Assembly (NCBI GenBank): GCA_903889265.1
Contig: CAISWS010000059.1
Location: 1-45,181, forward strand
DNA length: 45,181 nt
Origin: an uncultured Bacteroidota bacterium
GTDB lineage: Bacteria; Bacteroidota; Bacteroidia; Chitinophagales; LD1
Reading direction: 5' to 3'
Shown: in pieces, positions 1 to 8,935 of the stretch
How the letters are laid out: every line of letters begins with the position of its first letter
Numbering within the stretch: the stretch's first letter is position 1
Notes under the pieces: generated by a model
The model's input: the letters and a program-made list of their open reading frames with translations, nothing else
Told to the model about the DNA's origin: nothing
Databases searched by the model: none
Position numbers and translations under genes: made by a program

Positions 1-7
1 ACCACCA

Positions 8-64
8 AGGAAATGGTGTCTTCCTACTTAACCGTCCCGAAGTTTCGGGGCTAATGGCGCCTAC
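8..64 (+). promoter_or_regulatory. Fluoride riboswitch (crcB motif) leading crcB
   Basis: The sequence fits the crcB-motif fold. P1 is GGAA (9-12) with TTCC (21-24). A GGTGTC segment (15-20) can pair with GGCGCC (56-61) through two G-U wobbles to form the pseudoknot. P3 is CCCGA (36-40) with TCGGG (45-49), followed by CTAATGGCGCCTAC, which matches the conserved CUGAUGGC..CUAC 3' segment apart from one base. It lies about 50 nt before a crcB gene, the classical target. Fluoride binding is expected to turn expression on. The promoter is outside the window, and no clear terminator is seen between aptamer and gene, so control may be translational. Confidence 0.93.
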
Positions 65-117
65 AAACACAAATTTTTAAACTGCGGTGAGTGCTATCGC
101 TTAAAGTGCTTTGTAGG

Positions 118-492
118 ATGAAAATGAATATCATATTTATAGCAATAGGGGGATTACTTGGCAGCGTTGCGCGTTATCTTTCGGTTGTTTACGTTACCAA
201 ACTAATACCCAGCCAGTTTCCGTTTGGTACTTTTGCGGTAAATATTTTAGGCTGCCTTATCATAGGTGTTATATACGGGCTTTCTTTACGTTACCTGTGG
301 TTAACCCCGGAGTGGCGGCTTTTTTTAGCTACCGGTTTTTGTGGCGGTTTTACCACATTTTCGGCATTTGCTTTGGAAAACATGCAGCTTATTGAGCAGG
401 CTAATTACGGAACGTTTGCATTATACAGTATTAGCAGTTTTACATTAGGATTGGCTGCAGTCTTCTTCGGAATGTTTCTTACCCGGCTATAA
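118..492 (+). CDS. crcB: Fluoride-specific ion channel CrcB/FluC
   Basis: Small inner-membrane protein of 124 residues that exports fluoride as a dual-topology dimer. The N-terminal GGLLGSVARYL segment, the internal GTFAVNILGC motif and the FCGGFTTFSAFALE motif are hallmarks of the family, and four hydrophobic helices span the length. The frame is open from a GTG at 91, but the ATG at 118 gives the normal family length and N-terminus; an ATG at 124 is also possible. It is the only gene downstream of the fluoride riboswitch at 8-64 and is probably monocistronic, because the next gene is convergent. Family assignment is near certain from sequence and context. Confidence 0.96.
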   Translation: MKMNIIFIAIGGLLGSVARYLSVVYVTKLIPSQFPFGTFAVNILGCLIIGVIYGLSLRYLWLTPEWRLFLATGFCGGFTTFSAFALENMQLIEQANYGTFALYSISSFTLGLAAVFFGMFLTRL

Positions 493-524
493 TATTGCCC
501 CGTTTTATTTCGGTGTTTCCCCTC

Positions 525-725
525 TTAATGAACATAGATGGTCCAAATTCCACCGCTTTGGGTGCAACTGGTATCTAGTTGCGTAAGTACGGATTTGGGT
601 GTGTTTTTTTCACAGTATATATAGGTAGAAACACCAGCATATGCGCAGGTATAACACTTTTTGCACGAACTTATAGCCATAGTAACAAATGCAGCGGCTA
701 ATAAGCAGAATAAAAATTTTCTCAT
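525..725 (-). CDS. Small Cys-rich lipoprotein, function unknown
   Basis: A 66-residue protein with a lipoprotein signal: a basic start MRK, a hydrophobic core and a lipobox-like AISSC, placing the lipidated Cys near residue 21. The mature part is about 45 residues with five further cysteines, starting KKCYTC. The C-rich mature end suggests disulfides or metal binding in the periplasm or on the outer membrane; this is inference. The ATG at 725 is preferred over an adjoining TTG. It lies 26 nt downstream of the outer-membrane protein gene on the same strand, so co-transcription is likely. No specific family is recognised beyond similar short SCKKC lipoproteins common in Bacteroidota. Confidence 0.7.
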   Translation of the reverse strand: MRKFLFCLLAAAFVTMAISSCKKCYTCAYAGVSTYIYCEKNTPKSVLTQLDTSCTQSGGIWTIYVH

Positions 726-751
726 CAAAATTTTATATTTCAGGTTTTAGC

Positions 752-1528
752 TTACAATCCAAAAAGGAATGAAAGATTTAAACCGGCATTCCATAAATAT
801 TCTGTAACAGGTGTATTTATACTTTTCATGCCCTGTATTTCGGCCTGGGGCATAACGCGCAAAACAAAAGTACGTGAAAAATGGCAATCAATACCAATGC
901 CCAGGTAAGGTGAAAGGTTAAAGGTGTTAAAGTTGTTTGGGGCTAAAACGCTGGTGCCATTAACCGTTCTGCCATCGGGATATGCGTATTGATAAACCGC
1001 CGTTTGCTTTAGCAGAAAATCGAAGTTAGTACCCAGGGCAATTACTCCTCTAACTTTTTTATGCCCCATTGAAAAACGCAGGCCCAATGGAATAGTCAGG
1101 TACTGATAAGTTTCCTTATCGGTGGTTTGAAATGAATCGGCCGGGTTAATGATGTTACCGGTAAATACATTAGGTGAATAATTTGTATTGGAATAATACC
1201 GGTACCGGATAAGCGAATAGCCAACGCCACTTTCAATGGCCAGCCAGTCGGTAAGATTAATACCTATTTTAAAAGCAGCGTTGATGCCGAATTCAGGCAC
1301 AGAGTGTTGGTTGCCATAGCTAACCGCTCCGTTAACATCTGCCTGACTTATACCAGAGGGAACAAAATTACCATGCAGGTACCTGTAACTTACATCCGGC
1401 GTTATTGACAAGCCGATATAAACGCGTTTAAATGTTTTTTTATCCTTGTTTGCAGAGTTGTTATCCGTACAAAATGCTGCGAGGGTAACAAGCGATAGCG
1501 TAAGAAGTAAAGCAAATCTGTTTTTCAT
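752..1528 (-). CDS. Outer-membrane beta-barrel protein (PorT/OmpA-barrel like), secreted
   Basis: A 258-residue protein with an N-terminal signal (MKNRFALLLTLSLVTLAAF) and alternating hydrophobic/polar strands rich in Tyr, Phe and Gly. Segments such as GINLTDWLAIESGVGYSLI, LTIPLGLRFSMG and LSPYLGIGIDCHF are typical of the small eight-stranded outer-membrane barrels of Bacteroidota (outer membrane beta-barrel or PorT family). It ends in an aromatic/hydrophobic strand, LNLSFLFGL. An AAGGA lies seven bases before the start codon, so the ATG at 1528 is well supported. It is probably the first gene of a pair with the small lipoprotein downstream. The ligand or role is unknown. Confidence 0.8.
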   Translation of the reverse strand: MKNRFALLLTLSLVTLAAFCTDNNSANKDKKTFKRVYIGLSITPDVSYRYLHGNFVPSGISQADVNGAVSYGNQHSVPEFGINAAFKIGINLTDWLAIESGVGYSLIRYRYYSNTNYSPNVFTGNIINPADSFQTTDKETYQYLTIPLGLRFSMGHKKVRGVIALGTNFDFLLKQTAVYQYAYPDGRTVNGTSVLAPNNFNTFNLSPYLGIGIDCHFSRTFVLRVMPQAEIQGMKSINTPVTEYLWNAGLNLSFLFGL

Positions 1529-1580
1529 AGACGAGTCCTTTTATAAATTACAAATGCAAGATAAGCAGCAATTACCGTGC

Positions 1581-1622
1581 TAAAAAACAAAAGGGCGCAT
1601 ATGTTTAACACATGCACCCTTT
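1581..1622 (-). terminator. Intrinsic terminator after the alpha-2-macroglobulin gene
   Basis: AAAGGGCGCATATGT (1590-1604) pairs imperfectly with ACACATGCACCCTTT (1608-1622). On the minus strand the stem is followed by a T-rich tract (complement of 1581-1590), just past the stop of the gene ending at 1634. Confidence 0.8.
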
Positions 1623-1633
1623 AATCTGAGCAT

Positions 1634-4600
1634 TTATTTCTGCACTATCTTAACCAAACCACCGCCGTTATAGCTGTGGTACTCGCTGTTATACATGGCG
1701 TCTGCCATAACCGGCCCCATTACATAGGTGCCGGGCGAAACCGCACGCACCGCATAATAATATGTTTGTGGTTGAAGGCCGGCGTTTACAAACAGGTTAA
1801 TGCGGTCATCGCGAACGTCCAGTTGAGTGGGGCTGCTTTCGTTCTTTATCCAGTCCATACCAGGTATTTCTTTTGTCCGCGGATTTTCAATTTCAAAACC
1901 TGCTGGTAGCATATCGGTAATTACTATGTTATCAATATACCGGCTGTAACTGTTTTCTAGCGTTATCGCTACAATCACCAAATCGTTTTGGGCAAAGGTG
2001 GTGCCGGTTATTTGTCTGCCATAGCGGTCGTAAAAGCGCTTGCGCACACGTAGGTAGCTGTCTTCTTCTTTGAATGAGCCATCGGCGCTGATACCTTCGG
2101 CCTGCCAGAAATAATAGAGCCTGCCAATGCCGGAAGTCTTTATTTCTACGTTGGTGCCACCTAATTGTTTAGAGGTCAGTTTTAAGGTATTGCCATCGTT
2201 TTGGGCTACCTCTTTACCATTAACCAGCACGGATGCTTTAATGCTTGTTTTATTAGCCTGACGTGCTATTTTGCCCAAAGCAAGGAATGCAAAGGCCCTT
2301 TCCTGTGTGCTTAACCAGTAACTTGATTTAATTTCCTGGCTCAGGTGTTTGGCCATAACTCCAATCTGAGCATTTTGAGGGTCGGCTTCTATGATGGCGT
2401 TCAACGCCACACCTTCATCTCTTATCTCGCTGTAAAAAGAGCCACCGGTTTCGCGGCAGGATATTTCACCGCTAAAAGAGGTAGGTAGCATCTCTCTGAA
2501 TTTGGCCTGGTCGCCGGCAATAGCAAAGGCTGCGCTTAATAAATATTTACTATCCAAAGAAAGCATCTCTGTATTCTCTTTATAGTAATTCATGGTAGAT
2601 ACCTGGGGCTTGCCTGCTATGGCCAGCACATAAAGCGAGTAGGCAACTTCCTTAGGGGCTATCTGTCTTTTAAGGGTACCGTTATAATAATAAGTGATGG
2701 TCTCTTTGTTCTTCAGCTTATTAATCAGGTAGCTGTAGATATTATCCAGCAGGCTCTGGTCAACATCAAAACCGGCTTTTTTTGCCTCCTGTAAAAAGTT
2801 AGCCGCGTAAGCGGTAGCCCACCAGTTTTCGCTGCCTTCGTTATCCCAGAGGGTAATTGCGCCGCTATACAGTTGGCGCATTTTTATTTTACGGATGGCT
2901 TCCTGCACATTAAAATTGGCGCTAATTTTCATCGTCTTGTTCATATTCATCAACTCCGACAGGTCGCTGAAATACAATTGCGGGAATGCTGAACTAACAG
3001 TTTGCTCCGTACAGCCAAACGGATATTGCACCAGGTACCACATCTGGTCAGCTATTTCAACCGCAGGGTTTTTGCTGATGATTAGCTGGTAATCGGCACT
3101 GGAAGGAATGAACTTGTTTAAGTTGAAATCAATTTTCTGCGAAGCGCCGGCAAGAATAGGACCTGAGCCGGTTTGCTTTTGCAACGAAGCCGGTGGACGA
3201 ATGGTAATATCGGTTTCATCTTTAAACTTTTCACCCAACGCATTTACCTCCACAGTAACTTTCGCTACATCGATTTTAGGGTCAGCTACTATTTTAAACT
3301 GAACACGCTGCTCGCTTTTTGCATTTACAGAAACTGTTTGGCTGCTGTTTCCCACTACCTTTAGTGGCCCGCTCAACCTGATATTTGCCGTGGCACTTGT
3401 TGCATTCTTTGTAGTGTTTGAAATAGTTACCGGCATAATAACCGTATCCTTCGGCGACAGGAACCTTGGCAGGGCTGTGCTTAAAACAATAGGGTCAGCA
3501 ACAATCATTTCTGCATCCTTACTACCGAAACTTTGATTGCGGTAAGCTACTGCCATTAACCTTAACTGCCCGCTAAATTGTGGTATGTCAAACTCAAAAC
3601 TGGCTTCGCCGCTTCCATTGGCATCCATAATACCGCTCCAATAACTTATCAGTTTAACGCGCTTGTTTTGCATAGGGTTAGTGCGCCTGTTCATGGCCGC
3701 ATCGCCACCGGTGGATGAAAGCATACCTTTAATCTCAGGGAACAATAGCGGGTATAGGTCGAAAGAGTTTAAGCCCAGTGCACGGTTAGCATAAAAGAAG
3801 TTGTATGGGTCCGGTGTTTTGTAATTGGTTATTTGCAAAATGCCTTCATCTACTACTGCCAGTGTAACCTTGCTGTTAGGCTCGGCCTGTATCCTTACTT
3901 TCTGATGTGTCCGTGAGCGCACTTCTTTCTCGGCAAATATCTGCACATCCATATTGCGGCCTTTCTCGGTTACCGAAATGGATTTGTAACCATGGGCTAC
4001 CGTTAAAGGCATATCACTTTCCTGGTTGGGTTTTATTAATGTGGCCGAGACATAGGCGTTAGGCAAATACTCAGCACTTAAATTCAGGTTAACTGAAGCT
4101 GCTCTGTTTTCAACGTTTACGTATTGGTATTGAATTACTTTATTATTTTCAACTGTAACCAGCAGTTTGCCATTGAAAGGCGTTTTGAAAAGCACCTTGG
4201 CAGTTTCGCCGGCCATGTAAGTTTTCTTATCCAGCGAAATATCCACGTTGCCTTCGTTGTTTACTTCAAAGTTTCCACCACCGTAATTACCCCACCAGCC
4301 ATAGCTGTAAAACTCATTTCGCACGTACGAGTTTACGCCGGGTTTACCTACCCGTATTTCGTACTCGCCGGGTGTTTTAGGAGTAAAGGTGAATACGGTA
4401 TTTTCTCCGGTTACATTTACTTCCTGGTCAATAATGGTTTTGTCTTCGCGTTGAGATTCATACCGGAAATAAGAATCATTCCGGCTTAGCACGGTTCGGT
4501 AATCGTGTTTAATAACCTGCACGTGGGTACGCACGTTGTTTAAGGCCCTTTCATCTTTGTTCAATGCAATTAACGGGAACTTAATGGGCTGGTTAAGCGC

Positions 4601-7054
4601 ATAGTAATAGTATCCATCGTTTCGTATTCCATAGAAAACATCCTGGGTGTAAATGTCGGTGCTTGCGCGCCGGTTAACTGGTCGCCCGGTTTCATCAAAC
4701 ACGGTAGTAAAGAAATCGGTTTGAATAATGCCACGGTCTTTGTAGTCTGCTGGAGCAGTGTAGCTTTCTTTAGCGTTTCCTTTGTCGTCGGTTTTTCCTT
4801 CGCGCTCAATTTTATCGTAACTGGTTGAGCGATCAGCGAGGAAGAAATTGTAATCGTAATATTTTTGAGGAGAGAAATACCTTTCCTTCAGTTGAATTTC
4901 AACCTGGTAATTTCTGTCGCTTGCGGGTGGGCCGAAGAAGTTAACAGCATTAATATTAAGGGTTGCAGTTTCGCCCGGCTTCAGAAATTTCTTATCCAAA
5001 TCGGATGCAACTTTAATCCTGTCGGGCATAAACTCTTCTATCTGTACGTTTTTTGTAGCCAGCAAAATATCGTTGCTGGTATATACTTCCATAGCATAGC
5101 TACCGGTGATAGCAGAAGACGAAAGCTCAATTTGTGTTTCCAACGAGCCTGCATCATTCAAAGTCTTTTTCAGGGTTTTCAACTCCTTACCATTAGGTAA
5201 AAGGAACTTTAGCTTCAAAGGAATTTCACCCGGGCTTTTCCATCCCCAATCGCGCGCAATTACGCTGAAGTTGATTTTCTCGCCGGGGCGATAAATATCG
5301 CGTTCAGAATAAATGAAAGCGTCAAGGCCGGTTGCGTTAGGTTGCTTGCCGCCCACTTCAAACCGGGAGGTTTCAACATGGGTATTATTGAATGGCAGGT
5401 AGTTAAAGTCGTTGCCATTGCGGGCCGTAATCATGGCGCTGGTAAAACCCTCGTATTCCTTTTTAGCCAATGGAATTTCGGCTACACCGCTTGCATCGGT
5501 AGTAGCAGTGCCTATGGTTTGGTTATTGCGGCCAAATAAGCTGATGGTAACGCCACTTAAAGCTTCTGCGGTTTGGATGGAGTTGGCAAAAACCATAATC
5601 TTATCGGTTCCCTGCTTGGCTATTAATCCAATATCTGAAAGGGAGATAAACCTTGAATCGCGCAGGTAGTATTCTTCACTACTGCGGATAGAAAGGTGGT
5701 AAATTCCTTTGAAATCTTTCAGCTTGTCTTCCAGGTTAAATTTAAACAGGCGGTTATTGCCGTAGCGCGGAAGAGTTTTGGTTTCAATCTCCTTCTCATA
5801 TATCACATCGCCTGCAACGCCATCGCCATTATAAAACGAGTTGGAGTTGCCTTCGCCTTCTTCATAATACCGGCCGCCATAATATTCTCCTGAATTATCG
5901 TTGGGTTCGTATCCATTGTGCTGTGCGGCTAACAGGTTATTCTCATATATTTTAGAGATGATGATTTTTACCTTTTTAACAGAGGTAATAGCCACCTCGA
6001 TATTTTTTGAACCCTTGGATGTAAGGTAGATTCCCTTTTTATTGACTATGCTAATGCTTGGTTGCAGTTTTCCGAAGCCGAGGGTGTTGGTGTAGTCTTC
6101 TTTTAAAGTGCCGCCAATCCTGCCTTTAAGGCCCTTGGTTAACGTAAGCGTGTAGGTTTTGGCCAGGTCGAAATCTTCGGAGTTGATAATAAATCCCTCG
6201 TTGGTAACCTCGGTTTTAAAATGGACCTTAGGTTCAATGCTGATAAACGAATTCAGTTCATCTGCTACAGGTTGCTGGCTGGTATAAACTTTAACGGTAC
6301 CCTGGGTGCCATCGTGGTCGGCTTCAACATTTTGAATGGTGAGGGTGAAAGGCGAAGTGATTACCAGGTTGGCCTCCAGGTCTTTTTCGGTAGGGTTATT
6401 GCCTCCTTCAGGTAGCAGGCCTTTGGCTATTTTTACATGGCAGGCAAGGTCTTTGTCGTCCATCTTCATGCCTGTTAGCGATACCGAAATCTTATTATCT
6501 GTAACTGTGGTTTGAAGATTGAAATCCTTTTTTACCCCGTCTATTTCAACTGTAAGCAGGTCTTTTAGTTTGTTGGGGTTTATCCGGTAATTAAAATACA
6601 TATCAATTTGCGGAAAGGCGGTACTGGCGCTGCCATCACTTACATTCCACATCGCATTAGCGCTTTGCAGTTGCAGGTAGGGGGTGTGAAACGACATTGT
6701 TTCGCATTTGCCAAGCGATAACTTTTTATCGTATTGCAATATCAGCTTTGTAACGTCTGCTTTAAAGGTGGTAGCAGGCGGTAATTCATTCTCGGGAGAG
6801 AATATCAGTTCATTAGCATTTTCCCAGCGGAAGCGGCCCGGAATGCCAGGTGAAAAATCCACAAAGGCGGTTGTGTCCCAGCGGTTTAAAACTGAATCGG
6901 GCGCCAGGTTTTTATCGAAGGTGAAACGGAGGTTTCCGAGGGAAGGAACCTCATCTCTGGCGCTGGTATCTAATAAATTTACTTTGTTCTTGTTACTGCA
7001 GGCTGATAGAAAAAGCATAAAACACACAGCTAGACAGATTTTTGCGGTACGCAT
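1634..7054 (-). CDS. Alpha-2-macroglobulin family lipoprotein with intact thioester
   Basis: A 1806-residue envelope protein. It has a lipoprotein signal (LFLSACSN, lipid Cys near residue 19), a series of N-terminal MG-type beta domains, a bait-like central part with many Tyr/Gly residues, and an A2M core around residues 1130-1400. The thioester motif YPFGCTEQT is present with Cys1348 and Gln1351, so it belongs to the covalent-trapping class. An alpha-alpha barrel TED region follows, with a receptor-binding-like C-terminus containing RKRFYDRYGR and YYAVRAVSPGTY. Family members trap invading proteases in the periplasm and are thought to work with PBP1C; a PBP1C gene lies at 23573-25897, not adjacent. 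The ATG at 7054 directly precedes the signal peptide. No frameshift is seen. Confidence 0.93.
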   Translation of the reverse strand: MRTAKICLAVCFMLFLSACSNKNKVNLLDTSARDEVPSLGNLRFTFDKNLAPDSVLNRWDTTAFVDFSPGIPGRFRWENANELIFSPENELPPATTFKADVTKLILQYDKKLSLGKCETMSFHTPYLQLQSANAMWNVSDGSASTAFPQIDMYFNYRINPNKLKDLLTVEIDGVKKDFNLQTTVTDNKISVSLTGMKMDDKDLACHVKIAKGLLPEGGNNPTEKDLEANLVITSPFTLTIQNVEADHDGTQGTVKVYTSQQPVADELNSFISIEPKVHFKTEVTNEGFIINSEDFDLAKTYTLTLTKGLKGRIGGTLKEDYTNTLGFGKLQPSISIVNKKGIYLTSKGSKNIEVAITSVKKVKIIISKIYENNLLAAQHNGYEPNDNSGEYYGGRYYEEGEGNSNSFYNGDGVAGDVIYEKEIETKTLPRYGNNRLFKFNLEDKLKDFKGIYHLSIRSSEEYYLRDSRFISLSDIGLIAKQGTDKIMVFANSIQTAEALSGVTISLFGRNNQTIGTATTDASGVAEIPLAKKEYEGFTSAMITARNGNDFNYLPFNNTHVETSRFEVGGKQPNATGLDAFIYSERDIYRPGEKINFSVIARDWGWKSPGEIPLKLKFLLPNGKELKTLKKTLNDAGSLETQIELSSSAITGSYAMEVYTSNDILLATKNVQIEEFMPDRIKVASDLDKKFLKPGETATLNINAVNFFGPPASDRNYQVEIQLKERYFSPQKYYDYNFFLADRSTSYDKIEREGKTDDKGNAKESYTAPADYKDRGIIQTDFFTTVFDETGRPVNRRASTDIYTQDVFYGIRNDGYYYYALNQPIKFPLIALNKDERALNNVRTHVQVIKHDYRTVLSRNDSYFRYESQREDKTIIDQEVNVTGENTVFTFTPKTPGEYEIRVGKPGVNSYVRNEFYSYGWWGNYGGGNFEVNNEGNVDISLDKKTYMAGETAKVLFKTPFNGKLLVTVENNKVIQYQYVNVENRAASVNLNLSAEYLPNAYVSATLIKPNQESDMPLTVAHGYKSISVTEKGRNMDVQIFAEKEVRSRTHQKVRIQAEPNSKVTLAVVDEGILQITNYKTPDPYNFFYANRALGLNSFDLYPLLFPEIKGMLSSTGGDAAMNRRTNPMQNKRVKLISYWSGIMDANGSGEASFEFDIPQFSGQLRLMAVAYRNQSFGSKDAEMIVADPIVLSTALPRFLSPKDTVIMPVTISNTTKNATSATANIRLSGPLKVVGNSSQTVSVNAKSEQRVQFKIVADPKIDVAKVTVEVNALGEKFKDETDITIRPPASLQKQTGSGPILAGASQKIDFNLNKFIPSSADYQLIISKNPAVEIADQMWYLVQYPFGCTEQTVSSAFPQLYFSDLSELMNMNKTMKISANFNVQEAIRKIKMRQLYSGAITLWDNEGSENWWATAYAANFLQEAKKAGFDVDQSLLDNIYSYLINKLKNKETITYYYNGTLKRQIAPKEVAYSLYVLAIAGKPQVSTMNYYKENTEMLSLDSKYLLSAAFAIAGDQAKFREMLPTSFSGEISCRETGGSFYSEIRDEGVALNAIIEADPQNAQIGVMAKHLSQEIKSSYWLSTQERAFAFLALGKIARQANKTSIKASVLVNGKEVAQNDGNTLKLTSKQLGGTNVEIKTSGIGRLYYFWQAEGISADGSFKEEDSYLRVRKRFYDRYGRQITGTTFAQNDLVIVAITLENSYSRYIDNIVITDMLPAGFEIENPRTKEIPGMDWIKNESSPTQLDVRDDRINLFVNAGLQPQTYYYAVRAVSPGTYVMGPVMADAMYNSEYHSYNGGGLVKIVQK

Positions 7055-7376
7055 GTTTGAGGTGGGTTGTGTAGGATTTTGATTATCCGTTATGCGCGGT
7101 TGAATGTGAAAAACCGTACAATCAAATAATCTCAGACTAATATACGCTTACCTTATCTGTTTTATTATGTGTTTTGAAAGAAATATTTTGTAACAGCCCT
7201 TTGTGTGGAAAAGATGGCCTTAGGGGTTGCCAAAATCAAACCGTTTTATTTGCGCGATTGTGGTTTACTTATTTATTTTCGCCTGCCTTTGGTAAAAGAC
7301 TCCGGGCACTGATTCTTCAGGCGGGTTGTAGGAACCATTATTGACAAATACTTTATTACGTATTAAATTATATCGG
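7055..7376. other. Divergent intergenic region between A2M and L,D-transpeptidase genes
   Basis: About 320 nt without a convincing gene. It must hold the promoters of both flanking genes. One plus-strand promoter candidate is listed separately. A GACTCCG sequence at 7298-7304, preceded by TTTGGTAAAA, resembles the repeat family found at 8.77-9.34 kb but lacks its GTTAAC half. No A2M promoter matching the consensus was found. Confidence 0.6.
7249..7281 (+). promoter_or_regulatory. Candidate Bacteroidota-type promoter for the L,D-transpeptidase gene
   Basis: TTTG (7249-7252), a 21-nt spacer and TATTTTCG (7274-7281) match the TTTG/TAnnTTTG pattern with one mismatch. The start codon is about 95 nt further on. 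Confidence 0.45.
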
Positions 7377-7919
7377 ATGTTAAAGCCCCCGATGTTTTAT
7401 TTATTGTTTGTATCAACCTGTATGGCAAGCCTGCTTAGCGCGTTACCATCGTACGCGGGTAATGAAATCTATTTTGCAAAGCTTGCGGAGGATGTAACAG
7501 TGGACAGCGTTGCAGTGCATAAGGCCGACCACGAAATGCTTGTATTCAGCCAGGGGGTGTTGCTGAAAAAGTATGTTGTGCAGTTAGGCCCTAACCCTGT
7601 TGGCCCCAAGCAATGCTTTGGCGACGGAAAAACCCCTGAAGGCCATTACACCATTAAATACCTGAACCCCAAAAGCCTGTTTCATAAAAGCCTGGGTATA
7701 TCGTACCCCAATACCGATGATATTGAACGGGCCATTAAGCTGGGCCGTTCGCCGGGTGGCGATATTATGATACATGGGCTGCCCAACGGCGAGGAGCATG
7801 TAAGCCGTAAACGATACAGAAACGATTGGACGAGGGGTTGTATAGCGGTGAGGAATGAGGAGATAGATGAGTTGTTTGAGCATGTGAAGGCGGGGATACC
7901 GATTGTGATTACGCCATAG
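7377..7919 (+). CDS. Secreted L,D-transpeptidase (YkuD) family protein
   Basis: A 180-residue exported protein: a hydrophobic signal segment (FYLLFVSTCMASLLSALPSYA) followed by one YkuD domain. The catalytic signature is visible as MIHGLPNG with conserved His and, 30 residues later, DWTRGCIAVRN with the nucleophile Cys at about residue 155. Such enzymes make 3-3 peptidoglycan cross-links or attach proteins to peptidoglycan; short single-domain members like this are also annotated as murein L,D-transpeptidase or hydrolase without proof. The ATG at 7377 (or 7392) is preferred over the in-frame TTG at 7341 because it gives a normal signal peptide. The canonical S-x-GC is TRGC here, a tolerated variant. 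Confidence 0.88.
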   Translation: MLKPPMFYLLFVSTCMASLLSALPSYAGNEIYFAKLAEDVTVDSVAVHKADHEMLVFSQGVLLKKYVVQLGPNPVGPKQCFGDGKTPEGHYTIKYLNPKSLFHKSLGISYPNTDDIERAIKLGRSPGGDIMIHGLPNGEEHVSRKRYRNDWTRGCIAVRNEEIDELFEHVKAGIPIVITP

Positions 7920-7972
7920 GTTCCATTCCATGGTGATTTACTTAGTGGCGCTCTTCTATAGGATGCCCACAT

Positions 7973-8043
7973 GCGACCCCGGATGGGGTCGAAGCTTTAT
8001 AGTAATATATGGACTATATATATACGACCCCATCCGGGGTCGC
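7973..8043. repeat. Perfect 19-bp inverted repeat with AT-rich loop (REP-like element)
   Basis: GCGACCCCGGATGGGGTCG (7973-7991) is the exact reverse complement of 8025-8043. The 33-nt spacer is almost purely AT with TATATA runs. Each arm is itself nearly palindromic (GACCCC/GGGGTC), so alternative cruciforms are possible. It lies after the L,D-transpeptidase gene but lacks a U-tract, so a terminator role is not obvious. From memory, similar GACCCC..GGGGTC palindromes recur between genes in Bacteroidota genomes; this needs a genome search. Confidence 0.85.
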
Positions 8044-8183
8044 ACTTGGGACGTAGGTAGAGGAACCTTACTTTTTATAAAGTCAATTACATTGGGCCCT
8101 CTTCCTCCGAATTGTAAAAGTTAATGCAACCCGCCAACTAAAATGCACGTTGTTTTCTAAACCTACAGCATTACCTTTACCCA

Positions 8184-8702
8184 ATGAGTTTTGACCAGAT
8201 ATTCTCTTTCAGCAACAAACCATTGCTTTATGCTTTTCGTATTGTATTGGGTTGTAGCATAGTGTGGTTTACCTTATCACAAATACGGGATAGCAAGGAG
8301 ATATGGGCGTTTATTTCGGTAATAGTGGTATCCGACCCTGATTTTGACAGTGTGCGCAGTGCAACTATTTCGAGGGTGGTGAATACGGTTACGGGCTGTA
8401 TTCTCGGGTTGATATTTCTGTATATTATAGGTGTAAATTTTGGCTCGCTTATCACAGCCATTGGGGTGGCAGTTTTAATCAGCACTTCTTTTAAAAACTA
8501 CCCCACCAGCTGGAAACTGGCACCTATTACCGTGGCTATAGTAATGATACCTGCCATCACCGAAAAAGCACCCTGGAAAGAAGCGATGCAAATTGCCTTA
8601 GCCAGAACAGGCGAGGTTTTGTATGGGTGTTTGATTGCTTTTTTGCTGGCCTGGGTATTGCAAAGGTTGGAAAGGTGGTGGGAGAGGAGAGCAGTGACTT
8701 AG
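8184..8702 (+). CDS. FUSC family integral membrane protein (aromatic acid exporter-like)
   Basis: A 172-residue protein with four to five hydrophobic helices. The segment SDPDFDSVRSATISRVVNTVTGCILGL fits the FUSC/ArAE membrane domain, in which a short charged loop with R-x-x-x-T precedes a Gly-containing helix. Full-length AaeB/YccS exporters have two such modules and cytoplasmic domains; this gene encodes only one membrane module and ends in a basic tail (ERWWERR). Transport of aromatic acids or other small molecules is a family-level guess. It stands alone between repeat-rich intergenic regions. Confidence 0.78.
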   Translation: MSFDQIFSFSNKPLLYAFRIVLGCSIVWFTLSQIRDSKEIWAFISVIVVSDPDFDSVRSATISRVVNTVTGCILGLIFLYIIGVNFGSLITAIGVAVLISTSFKNYPTSWKLAPITVAIVMIPAITEKAPWKEAMQIALARTGEVLYGCLIAFLLAWVLQRLERWWERRAVT

Positions 8703-8772
8703 ACTATGCTTCGCTTAAACAGGCAGCAGCGAAGATTCCAAAAGCAAAATGGTAACTTTTGTAAGGGCTGTT

Positions 8773-8793
8773 GACTCCGGTAAGCCGGTTAAC
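8773..8793 (+). repeat. GACTCC-family repeat, copy A
   Basis: GACTCCG, eight bases, GTTAAC. It is embedded in palindromic sequence: CCGGTAAGCCGG, and an outer stem CTGTTGA/TCAACAG spanning roughly 8768-8816. Same orientation as copy B. Confidence 0.7.
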
Positions 8794-8833
8794 GGCTGTA
8801 AACCGCCCTTCAACAGATAATGAAACTGTATTT

Positions 8834-8871
8834 TTTGGATAAGGTGGTGACTCCGGAACGAGTGTTAACAT
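8834..8871 (+). repeat. GACTCC-family repeat, copy B: left terminal inverted repeat of a MITE-like unit
   Basis: Reads TTTGGA, five bases, TGGTGACTCCG, eight bases, GTTAACAT. The same blocks in the same spacing occur inverted at 9138-9176 (copy C), with one extra T in the last block. Confidence 0.8.
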
Positions 8872-8935
8872 TGTATTATTGCACTTTTGAGAGTGGGTAT
8901 TAGGTTGACATGGATGCTACATGTTTATTACAACA

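Noticed and set aside
7930..8124. Open frame across the perfect palindrome
   Set aside because: It only exists because both arms of the inverted repeat are stop-free; there is no start context or protein-like composition.
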